From Roseovarius carneus (GTDB taxonomy: Bacteria; Pseudomonadota; Alphaproteobacteria; Rhodobacterales; Rhodobacteraceae), in the NCBI RefSeq assembly GCF_020141465.1, contig NZ_JAHSPD010000001.1, positions 1,780,374 to 1,844,373 on the forward strand: DNA of 64,000 bases, read 5' to 3'. A model generated the notes under the pieces. The model made no database searches, was not told the DNA's origin, and worked only from the letters and a program-made list of their open reading frames with translations. The position numbers and the translations under genes are program-made. This document shows positions 17,125 through 26,252 of this stretch, piece after piece. Position 1 is the stretch's first letter. Every line of letters starts with the position of its first letter.

Positions 17125-18333
17125 TCAGCGCTGGGCGGTCAGGGCGAAAGTGATCTCGACCGCGAAGGCCAATGAGGCCTCATCGCCCACGCTCATCCCG
17201 ATGCCAAAATCGCGTCGATCCACACTCAACGCGCCTGATGCGGTAGCGATATCGCCCTCAATGCTGAGGGTCACGGGCATGGAGACTGGAATCTCCGTCT
17301 CTTTGATTCTCAGCGTACCATCTGCGATCAAACTGCTGTCGCGGGTGATCAGGTCCGCTTTGAACGTGGCGGTTGGATGCGCCTCGGCGTTGAAGAAATC
17401 GGCGGCCATCGCTTGGCCGGTCACCGACCCGAGTGTCAGCGAGGGGATGGCCACGGTCACACTGACCGCGCCATGCGTGCCGTTTGTGTCTGGCATCTCG
17501 TCATAGGTGATCTCGGCGGTCCAATCTGCGAAGCTGCCGGTGACCTCTGCCCCACCTTGGGTGATGGCGATGGCGAGTGTGCCCTCCTGCACGGTCCAAT
17601 CGCTTTGCACCTCGGCGAGGGCGGTTTGGCTCGGTGCCTCTTTGGAAAACCACCCAAGGCCCGCGCTTGCGCCCATGGCCGCGCCCCAGACCATGAGGGC
17701 GGCAACCAGCGGCAAGGCGTGACCCGGTTGCGCCGTAGTGGTCTCAGCCGTCCCGCCGCCCGGCAGCATCCGGCGCAGCGTGGCGTCTTTGTCGATGACA
17801 TGGTGTTTGATCGCGCCCGCCGCGTGCAGGGCGATGGACCCGGCCAGCACCCATTGCAGGATGTAATGCACCGCGCCGCTGATCTCGGCCACATGTGGAT
17901 CGCGGGGCACAAACGGCAACGTTTGTCCGAAGGGCCACCAGATCGGCGCGAATCCGGTGGTGGCCGCGTGATGCACCCAACCGCTGAGCGGGACCGCGAC
18001 GAGCGAGCCATAAAGCAGCCAATGCACGGTCACGGCCAGCCGCGCCTCCACCACGTGATCGCCGTTGAGAAGGCCGGGCTTGGGCTGCGCAATCGCCCAT
18101 CCGATACGGGCCAGCGCGACAGCGAAGAGCGTGAGGCCAAGGGTTTTGTGGACCGAAAACAGCAAGACGGCCCAGTCGATGATGTCCTGACCTGCCGTGC
18201 CTGCCTTGATCTGATCCGCCAGATTGCTGCCGATAATGCCAAGTGCAAACAGCGTGAGGATCATCAGTGCGCTGATCCAGTGGAAGGTCTTGGTGATGGC
18301 GCCGTAGCTTTGGCGCGTGTTGGTCAGGGGCAT
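17125..18333 (-). CDS. Cytochrome b561 fused to a YceI domain
   Basis: 402 aa. Residues about 8-185 are a four-helix cytochrome b561 with candidate heme-ligand histidines in TKTFHWISAL, SVHKTLGLT, TVHWLLYGS and AVHYILQW/SIALHAAGAIKHH. A further membrane helix (about 205-225, LPLVAALMVWGAAMGAS) leads into a periplasmic YceI domain (about 235-402) with the strand AVSVTVAIPSLTLGS and the tail VDRRDFGIGMSVGDEASLAF. B561 proteins move electrons between quinol and periplasmic or external acceptors. Covalent joining to YceI suggests electron transfer linked to a bound lipid or quinone; this is inference. Convergent with the stand-alone yceI gene. Confidence 0.9.
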   Translation of the reverse strand: MPLTNTRQSYGAITKTFHWISALMILTLFALGIIGSNLADQIKAGTAGQDIIDWAVLLFSVHKTLGLTLFAVALARIGWAIAQPKPGLLNGDHVVEARLAVTVHWLLYGSLVAVPLSGWVHHAATTGFAPIWWPFGQTLPFVPRDPHVAEISGAVHYILQWVLAGSIALHAAGAIKHHVIDKDATLRRMLPGGGTAETTTAQPGHALPLVAALMVWGAAMGASAGLGWFSKEAPSQTALAEVQSDWTVQEGTLAIAITQGGAEVTGSFADWTAEITYDEMPDTNGTHGAVSVTVAIPSLTLGSVTGQAMAADFFNAEAHPTATFKADLITRDSSLIADGTLRIKETEIPVSMPVTLSIEGDIATASGALSVDRRDFGIGMSVGDEASLAFAVEITFALTAQR

Positions 18334-18516
18334 GTGGCTTGGCCTTTAATGGGTCGGTCGCGCGAGGCGGTTTAAGATCTTGTCGCAACCTAGCTGTTTC
18401 TGGAGGCTGGGCAATCTGCGCCGCTGCACAGCCGCCCTGCATGGATGTTCTCCACAGTTGCTCTGAGCGCCGCGCCGCGCTATCGCATGGGAAACGCAGG
18501 ACGAAAAGGGGCAAGT

Positions 18517-19458
18517 ATGAGCCGCGCATTCATTTTTCCGGGGCAGGGTGCCCAGACGATCGGCATGGGGCAGGCCTTGGCCGAGGCCTATCCGGCGGCT
18601 CGGGCCGTGTTCGACGAGGTGGACGAGGCGCTGGGCGAGAAGCTCTCAGCGCTGATCTGGGAAGGGGAGCAGGACGTGCTCACCCTGACGCAGAACGCGC
18701 AGCCCGCGCTGATGGCCACATCTTTGGCGGCCCTGCGGGCGCTTGAGGCGGAGGGGGCCACGCTTGAGGTTGCGTCCTTCGTGGCGGGCCACTCATTGGG
18801 CGAATACGCGGCGCTGGCGGCGGCAGGCACGTTTAGTGTGGCTGATACCGCAAGGCTTTTGCGAACGCGGGGACGCGCGATGCAAGAGGCTGTCCCGGTG
18901 GGCGTCGGGGCCATGGCCGCCATTCTGGGGCTTGATTTTGCCGCCGTGCAGGCGGTGGCCGAGGATGCCGCGCAAGGTGAGGTGTGCCAAGCTGCGAATG
19001 ATAACGACCCCGGACAGGTGGTCGTCTCGGGACACAAGGCCGCCGTGGAGCGGGCGGTGGATCTGGCCAAGGCAGCGGGTGCGAAACGCGCCATGCTCTT
19101 GCCAGTGAGCGCGCCGTTTCATTGCGCACTGATGGGGCCGGCGGCCGAGGTGATGGCCGAGGCCTTGGGGGCTGTGCAGATGCACGCGCCATCCGTGCCG
19201 CTGGTGGCCAATGTGGAGGCGTCGGCAGTCAGTGATCCCGCGCAAATCCGTGCGCTTTTGGTGGCGCAGGTCACAGGTTCGGTGCGGTGGCGCGAGAGCG
19301 TTGCTTACATGAGCGCGCAAGGCGTCACCGAGACATGGGAGATTGGCGCGGGCAAGGCTCTGTCGGGTATGGTGCGGCGTGTGGACCGGGAGATCGCCGT
19401 GCGCAATATTGGCGCGCCGGAAGATGTCGTCGCGGCCGTGGCCGCGCTTAACAGATAG
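18517..19458 (+). CDS. fabD: Malonyl-CoA:ACP transacylase
   Basis: Transfers malonyl from CoA to ACP, first committed loading step of type II fatty-acid synthesis. 313 aa, normal length. The N-terminus AFIFPGQGAQTIGMG, active-site S93 in GHSLGEY and catalytic H202 in SAPFHCALM are present, with GAMAAILG at 131-138. I start at the ATG at 18517, which follows AAAAGGGG; the open frame goes 24 codons further but those residues do not match the family. The last codons (AAVAALNR) are part of a 30-base tandem repeat that runs on beyond the stop codon. Followed by fabG. Confidence 0.96.
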   Translation: MSRAFIFPGQGAQTIGMGQALAEAYPAARAVFDEVDEALGEKLSALIWEGEQDVLTLTQNAQPALMATSLAALRALEAEGATLEVASFVAGHSLGEYAALAAAGTFSVADTARLLRTRGRAMQEAVPVGVGAMAAILGLDFAAVQAVAEDAAQGEVCQAANDNDPGQVVVSGHKAAVERAVDLAKAAGAKRAMLLPVSAPFHCALMGPAAEVMAEALGAVQMHAPSVPLVANVEASAVSDPAQIRALLVAQVTGSVRWRESVAYMSAQGVTETWEIGAGKALSGMVRRVDREIAVRNIGAPEDVVAAVAALNR

Positions 19459-19516
19459 ATTGCGGCCGTGGCCGCGCTTAACAGGTAGACTGAGGCGGTG
19501 GCGGCGCTGAGCGCGT
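19432..19516 (+). repeat. 30-base tandem repeat covering the 3' end of fabD
   Basis: Starting at 19432, 19462 and 19492 are three head-to-tail copies of a 30-base unit. The first two are almost identical over 27 bases (GCGGCCGTGGCCGCG, then CTTAACAG, one G/A difference near the end) and the third is degenerate. Copy one encodes the last residues and the stop of FabD; the others are the spacer before fabG. This is most simply a duplication of the gene's end. Confidence 0.85.
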
Positions 19517-19538
19517 ATTACAACAAGAAGGACTGAGC

Positions 19539-20276
19539 ATGTTTGATCTGAGCGGAAAAGCGGCGCTGGTAACGGGCGCATCGGGTGGCATTGGTGGCGC
19601 GATTGCCACGGCTTTGCACGGCGCTGGCGCCACTGTGGGCCTGAGCGGGACGCGCGAGGCGCCTCTGGAGGCGCTGGCGGCGCAGTTGGGCGCGCGGGCG
19701 CATGTGCTGCCCTGCAACCTCAGCGATGCGGAGGCGGTTGAGGCCCTGCCCAAGGCGGCGATCGCTGCGATGGGGGCGCTCGATATTCTCGTGAACAATG
19801 CCGGGATCACGCGCGATCAGCTTTTCATGCGCATGTCGGACGAAGATTGGCAGAGCGTTCTGGACGTGAACCTTACCAGCACGATGCGCCTGTGCCGGGG
19901 CGTGATGCGCCCGATGATGAAGGCGCGCTGGGGACGGATCATCAATATCAGTTCCATCGTGGGGGCCACGGGCAATCCGGGTCAGGCCAATTATGCCGCC
20001 TCCAAGGCGGGCATGGTGGGGATGACGAAATCCATCGCCTATGAGGTGGCCAGCCGTGGCATCACCGCCAACGCGGTGGCCCCCGGCTTTATCGCCACGC
20101 CCATGACCGAGGCGCTGACGGAGGATCAAAAGGCCAAGATCAACGAGCAGATTCCCGCCGCCCGTATGGGCACGCCCGAGGAGATTGCGGCAGCCGTGCT
20201 TTATCTGGCAAGCGCCGAGGCGGGCTATGTCACAGGTTCCGTCCTGCATGTGAATGGTGGGATGGCGATGCTCTGA
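19539..20276 (+). CDS. fabG: 3-oxoacyl-ACP reductase
   Basis: NADPH-dependent reduction of beta-ketoacyl-ACP in fatty-acid elongation, cytoplasmic tetramer. 245 aa short-chain dehydrogenase: nucleotide loop TGASGGIGG (12-20), NNAG (87-90), and the catalytic S138/S139, Y152 and K156 (NYAASK). The C-terminus VTGSVLHVNGGMAML is the FabG ending. The start follows AGAAGGACTGAGC. It stands 80 bases after fabD and about 210 before acpP, the usual fabD-fabG-acpP order, though fabH and plsX are not here. Confidence 0.96.
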   Translation: MFDLSGKAALVTGASGGIGGAIATALHGAGATVGLSGTREAPLEALAAQLGARAHVLPCNLSDAEAVEALPKAAIAAMGALDILVNNAGITRDQLFMRMSDEDWQSVLDVNLTSTMRLCRGVMRPMMKARWGRIINISSIVGATGNPGQANYAASKAGMVGMTKSIAYEVASRGITANAVAPGFIATPMTEALTEDQKAKINEQIPAARMGTPEEIAAAVLYLASAEAGYVTGSVLHVNGGMAML

Positions 20277-20296
20277 ACGGGGGATGGCGAAAGCAT

Positions 20297-20324
20297 TTGC
20301 CAAGGCGCGCCCATGTGCTATAGG
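20297..20324 (+). promoter_or_regulatory. acpP: Candidate promoter in front of acpP
   Basis: TTGCCA (20297-20302) is followed after 16 bases by TATAGG (20319-20324), the latter inside a TGTGCTATAG extended -10-like context. It lies about 160 bases upstream of the acpP start in the fabG-acpP gap, where a separate strong promoter for the abundant carrier protein is expected. Identification is by pattern only. Confidence 0.45.
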
Positions 20325-20485
20325 CGGCGCAGATTTGCCGGGGCGGGCCTTGCGCGCGCTTGGGGACCCCTGCTAGAGGGGTGCAGTCAACCGCGCCCCG
20401 TTTCGGGGTTTACTCAAAGGCCGCGACCCTAACAGGGCGCGGCAATACCGGGCCGAACGGCTCAACGAACAATGAGGATTATGAC

Positions 20486-20719
20486 ATGAGCGATATCGCA
20501 GACCGCGTGAAGAAGATCGTTGTGGAGCATCTTGGCGTCGAAGAAGACAAAGTTGCTGAAAATGCATCCTTTATCGACGATCTTGGCGCAGACAGCCTCG
20601 ACACGGTTGAGCTGGTCATGGCCTTTGAAGAAGAGTTCGGCATTGAGATCCCTGATGATGCGGCCGAAACCATTCAGACGTTTGGTGACGCGGTGAAGTT
20701 CATCACAGAAGCGTCCTGA
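20486..20719 (+). CDS. acpP: Acyl carrier protein
   Basis: 77 aa, acidic four-helix carrier. [20 protein letters not shown], then [19 protein letters not shown]: the phosphopantetheine attachment serine is S37 in the DSL motif. Carries growing acyl chains to FabG, FabF and lipid A/phospholipid enzymes. The ATG at 20486 follows AATGAGGATT; the frame is open upstream but gives no ACP-like residues. A strong terminator follows. Confidence 0.98.
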   Translation: MSDIADRVKKIVVEHLGVEEDKVAENASFIDDLGADSLDTVELVMAFEEEFGIEIPDDAAETIQTFGDAVKFITEAS

Positions 20720-20765
20720 GCTGCTGCGGGGCTTGTGCCCGCGCCTTAAGACAACAAGATCACGA

Positions 20766-20796
20766 CCCCCGGCGCTTTCTGCGGCGGGGGTTTTTT
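20766..20796 (+). terminator. Rho-independent terminator after acpP
   Basis: CCCCCGGCGC (20766-20775) pairs with GCGGCGGGGG (20781-20790) with a single G-G mismatch, followed by six Ts (20791-20796). It lies 46 bases after the acpP stop codon, separating acpP from the HisA-like gene. Confidence 0.88.
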
Positions 20797-20963
20797 CTTG
20801 TGCGCCCAATGGTTGGATAAGCGGATTCGTGCGGATTTTTCCATAAGCGGCGCAAATCCGGGAGTGGCGGGCGTTTTGTGAATATTGCGGAGCAGTCGGG
20901 CTATGCTAGGGTCACATTGCGCGGGGGATGCCGGGCCAGATATTTAACCGGGAGCTACGTGTC

Positions 20964-21707
20964 ATGCTGATCTATCCGACGTTGGAACTTTTGGACGGTA
21001 AGTGCGTGTCGCTCACGCGGGGGCGGCTGGAAGAGCCAACGCTTTGGCATGTGGACCCGGTCGAGACCGCGCGCAGCTTTGCCGCCGCCGGGGCCGAGTG
21101 GATGCATGTGACAGACATCAACGGGCTGCGCGGGGACGGCGACAATGCGGAGCTGATCGAGGAAATCATCCGCGCGGCGGGTATCCCGGTGCAGCTTGGC
21201 GGGGGCTTTCGCAGCCGTGATACGATTGAGCATTGGATCGACAAGGGCGCGGGACGCGTGGTGGTGGGCACGATGGCGGTGCGTGATCCGGATCTTTTCC
21301 GCGCACTGGCCAAGCTTTACCCCGATCAGATGGTTCTGGCGGTCGATATCTATGAGGGCTACGTGATGACGGATGGGTGGCAGTCGCGCTCCAGCTTCTC
21401 GCCCGAGGCCTATGTCGCGGCGTTTGATACGGACCCTCTGGCCGGGATCATCGTCACTGATATCGACGCCTCGATGAGGGACCGCGATGCGAGCCTTGGG
21501 GTGATCACCGGGCTTGCGGCGGCCACGCGCCACCCGGTGATTGCGCGCGGCACGGTGCGTAGCGTCGATGATGTGGCGCGGCTGACCTTCGTGCCCAATC
21601 TTGCGGGTATGTTGATCGGACGGGCGCTTCTGGCGCGCGATGTGGATCTGGCCGAGGCGCTGGAGGTGGCACAGGCCGCGGGTGCGCCTGTGGCCGAGTT
21701 CCGCTAG
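20964..21707 (+). CDS. HisA/HisF-like TIM-barrel protein with altered active site
   Basis: 247 aa, (beta/alpha)8 barrel of the HisA family. It keeps the frame of HisA: MLIYPTLELLDGKCVSL at the N-terminus, D51 (HVTDINGLRG), the phosphate loop LGGGFRS (78-84), and D128 in LAVDIYEG, the second catalytic acid. But the first catalytic Asp (PAIDL in true HisA) is E8, and the second phosphate-binding motif (SGG or AGG) reads IARGTVRS (193-200). So ProFAR isomerase activity is doubtful. No his genes are nearby; it sits between acpP and fabF. The start at 20964 has GGGAGC upstream. Automatic pipelines would name this HisA; I would not. Confidence 0.8.
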   Translation: MLIYPTLELLDGKCVSLTRGRLEEPTLWHVDPVETARSFAAAGAEWMHVTDINGLRGDGDNAELIEEIIRAAGIPVQLGGGFRSRDTIEHWIDKGAGRVVVGTMAVRDPDLFRALAKLYPDQMVLAVDIYEGYVMTDGWQSRSSFSPEAYVAAFDTDPLAGIIVTDIDASMRDRDASLGVITGLAAATRHPVIARGTVRSVDDVARLTFVPNLAGMLIGRALLARDVDLAEALEVAQAAGAPVAEFR

Positions 21708-21832
21708 AGACACTGGTTACAATACGTGGGCCGCGCGGGATTTTGCCGCTTGCGCCGCGCGGCACACTCTTGCCCCTTGGGCCCAAGCCGGGGTAAGAGC
21801 AGCGTCAAGCAAGCGTTGAGAGGGGCCATATC

Positions 21833-23092
21833 ATGCGCCGAGTTGTTGTCACCGGATTGGGATTGGTCACGCCTTTGGCCTCGGGGGTCGAAGAGACGTG
21901 GACGCGCCTTTTGGACGGGCAATCGGGCGCGGGTCCGATCACACGGTTCGATCCTGTCAATGTCATTACCAAATATGCCTGCCAAGTGCCGGATGGTGAT
22001 GGCACGGAGGGCACGTTTTTCGCCGATACCTACATGCAGCCCAAAGAGCGCCGGAAGGTGGATGATTTTATCCTCTACGGTATCGCCGCCGCCCAGCAGG
22101 CGGTTGAGGATGCAGGATGGATGCCTGAGGGTGAAGAGGACCGTTTGCGCACCGGCGTGATGATCGGCTCCGGCATTGGCGGGCTGCAATCCATTGAAGA
22201 GACCACGCTCATCATCCGCGACAAGGGTGTGCGGCGCGTGTCGCCCTTCTTTATCCCCGGCGCGTTGATCAACCTGATCTCGGGTCAGGTGGGCATCCGC
22301 TATGGCTTCAAAGGGCCCAATCATGCGGTTGTCACGGCCTGCTCTACGGGGGCGCATGCGATTGGCGACGCCGCAAGGCTCATCATGTTTGGCGATGCCG
22401 AGGTGATGGTCGCAGGTGGGGCCGAGGCCGCAATTTGCGAGATTGGCATTGCGGGTTTCAACGCTTGCAAGGCGCTCAGCACCAAGCGGGCCGATGATCC
22501 CAAGGCCGCCAGCCGGCCCTATGACGCGGATCGTGACGGGTTCGTGATGGGCGAGGGCGCGGGTGTTGTCGTGCTGGAGGAATATGAGCACGCAAAAGCG
22601 CGCGGTGCGAAAATCTATGCTGAGATTCTGGGCTATGGCCTTTCGGGTGATGCCTATCACATCACTGCGCCTTCCGAGGATGGCGATGGCGGGTTCCGGG
22701 CCATGCAAAGCGCGCTGAAGCATGCGGGCGTCGCGCCGGGAGATGTGGATTACATCAACGCCCATGGCACCTCGACCATGGCCGACACGATTGAGCTTAA
22801 GGCCGTGGAGCGTCTCTTGGGCGATGCGGCGGGTGATGTCGCAATGAGTTCGACGAAATCGGCCACAGGGCACCTTCTGGGGGCTGCGGGCGCGATTGAG
22901 GCAATCTTTGCCATTCTCGCCGTGCGCGATCAGGTGGTCCCGCCGACGATCAATCTCGACAATCCTGCGGTCGAGACGCCGCTTGATCTGGTGCCCAACA
23001 CAAAACGTGCGCGCAAGGTGGATGTGGCGTTGTCCAACAGCTTTGGCTTTGGCGGCACGAATGCCAGCTTGTGTGTCGGGAAACTGCGCTGA
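21833..23092 (+). CDS. fabF: 3-oxoacyl-ACP synthase II
   Basis: Condenses malonyl-ACP with acyl-ACP in chain elongation and controls unsaturated chain length. 419 aa, thiolase fold. Nucleophile C170 (TACSTGAHA), H311 (NAHGTSTMAD) and H347 (ATGHLLGAAG) form the KAS II triad, and the ending SNSFGFGGTNASLCV is typical. The start ATG follows GAGAGGGGCC. It overlaps mltG through TGATG, so the two are translationally coupled. It lies downstream of acpP with the HisA-like gene between. Confidence 0.97.
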   Translation: MRRVVVTGLGLVTPLASGVEETWTRLLDGQSGAGPITRFDPVNVITKYACQVPDGDGTEGTFFADTYMQPKERRKVDDFILYGIAAAQQAVEDAGWMPEGEEDRLRTGVMIGSGIGGLQSIEETTLIIRDKGVRRVSPFFIPGALINLISGQVGIRYGFKGPNHAVVTACSTGAHAIGDAARLIMFGDAEVMVAGGAEAAICEIGIAGFNACKALSTKRADDPKAASRPYDADRDGFVMGEGAGVVVLEEYEHAKARGAKIYAEILGYGLSGDAYHITAPSEDGDGGFRAMQSALKHAGVAPGDVDYINAHGTSTMADTIELKAVERLLGDAAGDVAMSSTKSATGHLLGAAGAIEAIFAILAVRDQVVPPTINLDNPAVETPLDLVPNTKRARKVDVALSNSFGFGGTNASLCVGKLR

Positions 23093-24252
23093 TGTGGCGA
23101 CATATCGCGTCCAATGCGCTGACCTTTCTTGTCGTTCTTACCTTCCTTCTGGGCGGCATGATCCTGTGGGGGCAGAGCAGCTATACCGCCGAGGGGCCGC
23201 TTGAGGAGCAGATCTGCCTGCGGGTCGAGCGCGGCTCGAACATGCGCGCGGTCTCGGAAGATCTCTTGGCCGAGGGGGCTGTGACCAGCGGCGCGCTGTT
23301 TCGGATCGGGACGGAATATGCGGACAAGGCGCAGGACCTCAAGGCCGGAAGCTGGCTCTTGCCGCAAGGCGCCAGCATGGGCGAGATCACCGAGATCATT
23401 ACGCGTGGCGGGGCGAGCACCTGCGGCACCGAAGTGGTCTACCGCATTGGCGTGACGCGCAGCGAGGTGCAGGTGCGCGAGCTTGATCCCGCGACCAACC
23501 GTTATGTGGAAATGGCGGCCTTCGTGCCGGGCGAGGAAGACCCCGCGCCCGAATTTGAGGCTGTGCGCGATCTCAACGACACGCGGTTCCGGGTGACAAT
23601 CGCCGAGGGGGCCACCAGCTGGCAGATCGTTGATGCGATGAACGCGGTCGATGTTCTGGAGGGCGAGGTCGCCACGCTGCCCCCCGAGGGCAGCCTTGCG
23701 CCCGACAGCTATGAGGTGCGTGAGGGCGATACGCGGCAAAGCCTGATTGACCGGATGCAGGCCGCGCAGGCCGTGATCATCGCCGAAGCCTGGCAAAATC
23801 GCGCAGAGGATCTGCCCTTGCAGAGCGCTGAGGAGATGTTGATCCTTGCCTCGATCATCGAAAAGGAAACCGCCGTCGCCGATGAGCGGCGTCAGGTCAG
23901 TTCGGTCTTCATCAACAGGCTCAATCAGGGCATGCGTTTGCAAACCGACCCCACGGTGATTTACGGCGTGACCGAGGGCAAAGCGCCGCTGGGTCGCGGC
24001 TTGCGTCAGAGCGAGCTGCGCGCGGAGACGCCGTGGAACACCTATGTGATCTCGGGGCTGCCGCCCACGCCCATCGCCAATCCGGGCCGTGCCAGCATCG
24101 CAGCGGCGGTTGACCCCGATGGCAGCGATTACATCTTCTTCGTGGCCGATGGAACGGGTGGGCACGCGTTCGCACGCACGCTGGCCGAGCATAACGCGAA
24201 TGTTGCCGTCTGGCGGCAGATCGAGGCGGAGCGGGCAGAGCAGGGCAACTGA
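23092..24252 (+). CDS. mltG: Endolytic murein transglycosylase
   Basis: Inner-membrane lytic transglycosylase that cleaves nascent peptidoglycan and helps set glycan length. 386 aa. One N-terminal anchor (NALTFLVVLTFLLGGMILWG) is followed by LysM-like and YceG domains. The catalytic stretch reads LASIIEKETAVADER with E257 as the expected acid, and RLQTDPTVIYG follows. The ATG overlaps the fabF stop (TGATG). The fabF-mltG adjacency is common in proteobacteria, so the neighbourhood supports the call. Confidence 0.94.
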   Translation: MWRHIASNALTFLVVLTFLLGGMILWGQSSYTAEGPLEEQICLRVERGSNMRAVSEDLLAEGAVTSGALFRIGTEYADKAQDLKAGSWLLPQGASMGEITEIITRGGASTCGTEVVYRIGVTRSEVQVRELDPATNRYVEMAAFVPGEEDPAPEFEAVRDLNDTRFRVTIAEGATSWQIVDAMNAVDVLEGEVATLPPEGSLAPDSYEVREGDTRQSLIDRMQAAQAVIIAEAWQNRAEDLPLQSAEEMLILASIIEKETAVADERRQVSSVFINRLNQGMRLQTDPTVIYGVTEGKAPLGRGLRQSELRAETPWNTYVISGLPPTPIANPGRASIAAAVDPDGSDYIFFVADGTGGHAFARTLAEHNANVAVWRQIEAERAEQGN

Positions 24253-24347
24253 TCCCTGCGGCAACGCGCGCGGCCCGAAGGCCTTGACCCCGAGGGCGGG
24301 GGGGGCCAGAAACCTGACTTAATGATGACGAAAAAGGGAGCGCCGCG

Positions 24348-26144
24348 ATGGTGCGCAAAGTCGGACCCGGCGCGGACGATACAGAACGGGAAAAATCCAA
24401 GAAGCTGAGCGCGCTTGCAGCTCTTGGGCCATTCCTTGCGCCGTACAAACTGTTGATCGCGTGCGCGATTACGGCGCTGGTGCTGACGGCGGCTATGTCG
24501 CTCACCTTGCCTTTGGCGGTGCGGCAGGTGGTGGATAATTTCTCCATCAAGGACGAGACGCTGCTCAACCTTTATTTCGCCGCCGCTATCGGGATTGCGG
24601 CCCTTTTGGCGATTGGCACCGGCGTGCGCTATGCGCTTGTCACCCGGCTGGGCGAGCGTGTGGTGGCCGATATCCGCTGCGCGGTGTTTGACCGGGTGAT
24701 CGGGATGAGCCCTGCGTTTTTTGAGCGGATCATGACCGGCGAAGTGCTGAGCCGGATCACGACAGACACAACCTTGATCCTCAGTGTGGTTGGGTCGTCG
24801 GTTTCGATTGCGCTGCGCAACGTGCTTTTGCTGATTGGCGGGCTCGTGTTCATGATGTTCACCTCGCCCGCGCTCACGGGGATGGTGCTTTTGCTGGTGC
24901 CGCTCATCTTGGTGCCGATCCTGACGCTGGGACGCCGGTTGCGTGTGCTCAGCCGCGATAATCAGGATTGGATCGCGCAAAGCTCAGGCAGCGCATCGGA
25001 GGCGCTGTTGAGTGTGCAGACCGTGCAGGCCTTCTCTCAAGAAGCGCACACGCGGGCCGCGTTTGCGGATGTGACCGAGGCCAGCTACCGTTCGGCGCGC
25101 GAACGGATTTGGGTCCGGGCGCTGATGACTGTGATCGTGATTTTCTTGGTCTTTGGCGGCATTGTCGGGATCTTGTGGTTCGGGGCGCTTCAGGTGCGCA
25201 GCGGCACGCTCAGTGCGGGCGCGATGGTGCAGTTTGTGATCTATTCCGTGCTGGTGGCCAGCGCGGTCGCGGCCCTGTCGGAAATCTGGGGCGAATTGCA
25301 GCGCGCGGCGGGGGCCACCGAGCGATTGGTGGAGCTTTTGGGCGCAGAGGACGCGGTGAAAGACCCCGGTATCGCGCGCGATTTGCCCAATCCGCTGCGC
25401 GGTGAGATTGTCTTCTCAGGCGTTGAATTTGCCTATCCATCGCGGCGCGAAACGACGGCGCTCGCGGGGTTCGACCTCAGCATCAAGCCGGGCGAGACGG
25501 TGGCTCTTGTTGGCCCTTCGGGCGCAGGCAAGACGACCGTGATCCAGTTGATCCAGCGGTTTTATGACCCGGATGCAGGGCGGATCACATTGGACGGCGT
25601 GCCAATCTCAGAGATGCGCCGCGAGGTGTTTCGCCGGGCGCTGGCGCTGGTGCCGCAGGACCCTGTGATCTTTGCGACCTCCGCGCGCGAAAATATCCGC
25701 TTCGGGCGTCTCGGCGCCACGGATGCCGAGGTTGAGGCGGCCGCACACGCGGCCAATGCGCATGACTTCATCGCGGCGCTGCCCCAAGGCTATGACAGCG
25801 ATGTGGGCGAGCGGGGCGTCATGCTCTCGGGGGGGCAGAAGCAGCGCATCGCCATTGCCCGTGCGATCCTTCGTGACGCGCCGGTGCTATTGCTCGACGA
25901 GGCGACAAGCGCGCTCGATGCCGAAAGCGAACGCGCCGTGCAGAATGCGGTGGCCCGCCTCTCAGAAGGGCGCACGACGATCATCGTGGCACACCGCCTT
26001 GCAACCGTGAAGCAAGCGGACAGGATCGTGGTGTTGGAGGCCGGGCGCATTGTGGCAACAGGTACCCATGACAGCCTTGTGGCTGAAGGCGGGCTTTATG
26101 CACGCTTGGCCCGGCTGCAATTCACCGACGGTGAAGCGGCCTGA
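24348..26144 (+). CDS. ABC exporter, fused membrane and ATPase domains (MsbA/ABCB type)
   Basis: 598-aa half-transporter. Six membrane helices (about 30-320) are followed by an ATPase with Walker A GPSGAGKTT from 389, signature LSGGQKQR from 493 and Walker B D517-E518 (LLLDEATSALD). The H-loop is in IIVAHRLATV. It would act as a homodimer exporting a lipid or hydrophobic compound. Best described as ABCB/MsbA-like; E. coli MsbA and this protein share length and architecture, but the substrate cannot be read. The ATG follows AAAGGGAG. Stands alone after mltG. Confidence 0.88.
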   Translation: MVRKVGPGADDTEREKSKKLSALAALGPFLAPYKLLIACAITALVLTAAMSLTLPLAVRQVVDNFSIKDETLLNLYFAAAIGIAALLAIGTGVRYALVTRLGERVVADIRCAVFDRVIGMSPAFFERIMTGEVLSRITTDTTLILSVVGSSVSIALRNVLLLIGGLVFMMFTSPALTGMVLLLVPLILVPILTLGRRLRVLSRDNQDWIAQSSGSASEALLSVQTVQAFSQEAHTRAAFADVTEASYRSARERIWVRALMTVIVIFLVFGGIVGILWFGALQVRSGTLSAGAMVQFVIYSVLVASAVAALSEIWGELQRAAGATERLVELLGAEDAVKDPGIARDLPNPLRGEIVFSGVEFAYPSRRETTALAGFDLSIKPGETVALVGPSGAGKTTVIQLIQRFYDPDAGRITLDGVPISEMRREVFRRALALVPQDPVIFATSARENIRFGRLGATDAEVEAAAHAANAHDFIAALPQGYDSDVGERGVMLSGGQKQRIAIARAILRDAPVLLLDEATSALDAESERAVQNAVARLSEGRTTIIVAHRLATVKQADRIVVLEAGRIVATGTHDSLVAEGGLYARLARLQFTDGEAA

Positions 26145-26252
26145 GGCTTTGTGCGTCATGCCACGCTTGGTTTCTGGTGCTATTGACCGGGAAAACAGGC
26201 TGGGAAAGGACGCAGTTACTGGTAACGTGGCGCTTTAGCGAGGTGGACCCCC

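Noticed and set aside
20964..21707. Canonical hisA of histidine synthesis
   Set aside because: Catalytic Asp replaced by Glu, changed phosphate motif, and no histidine genes nearby.
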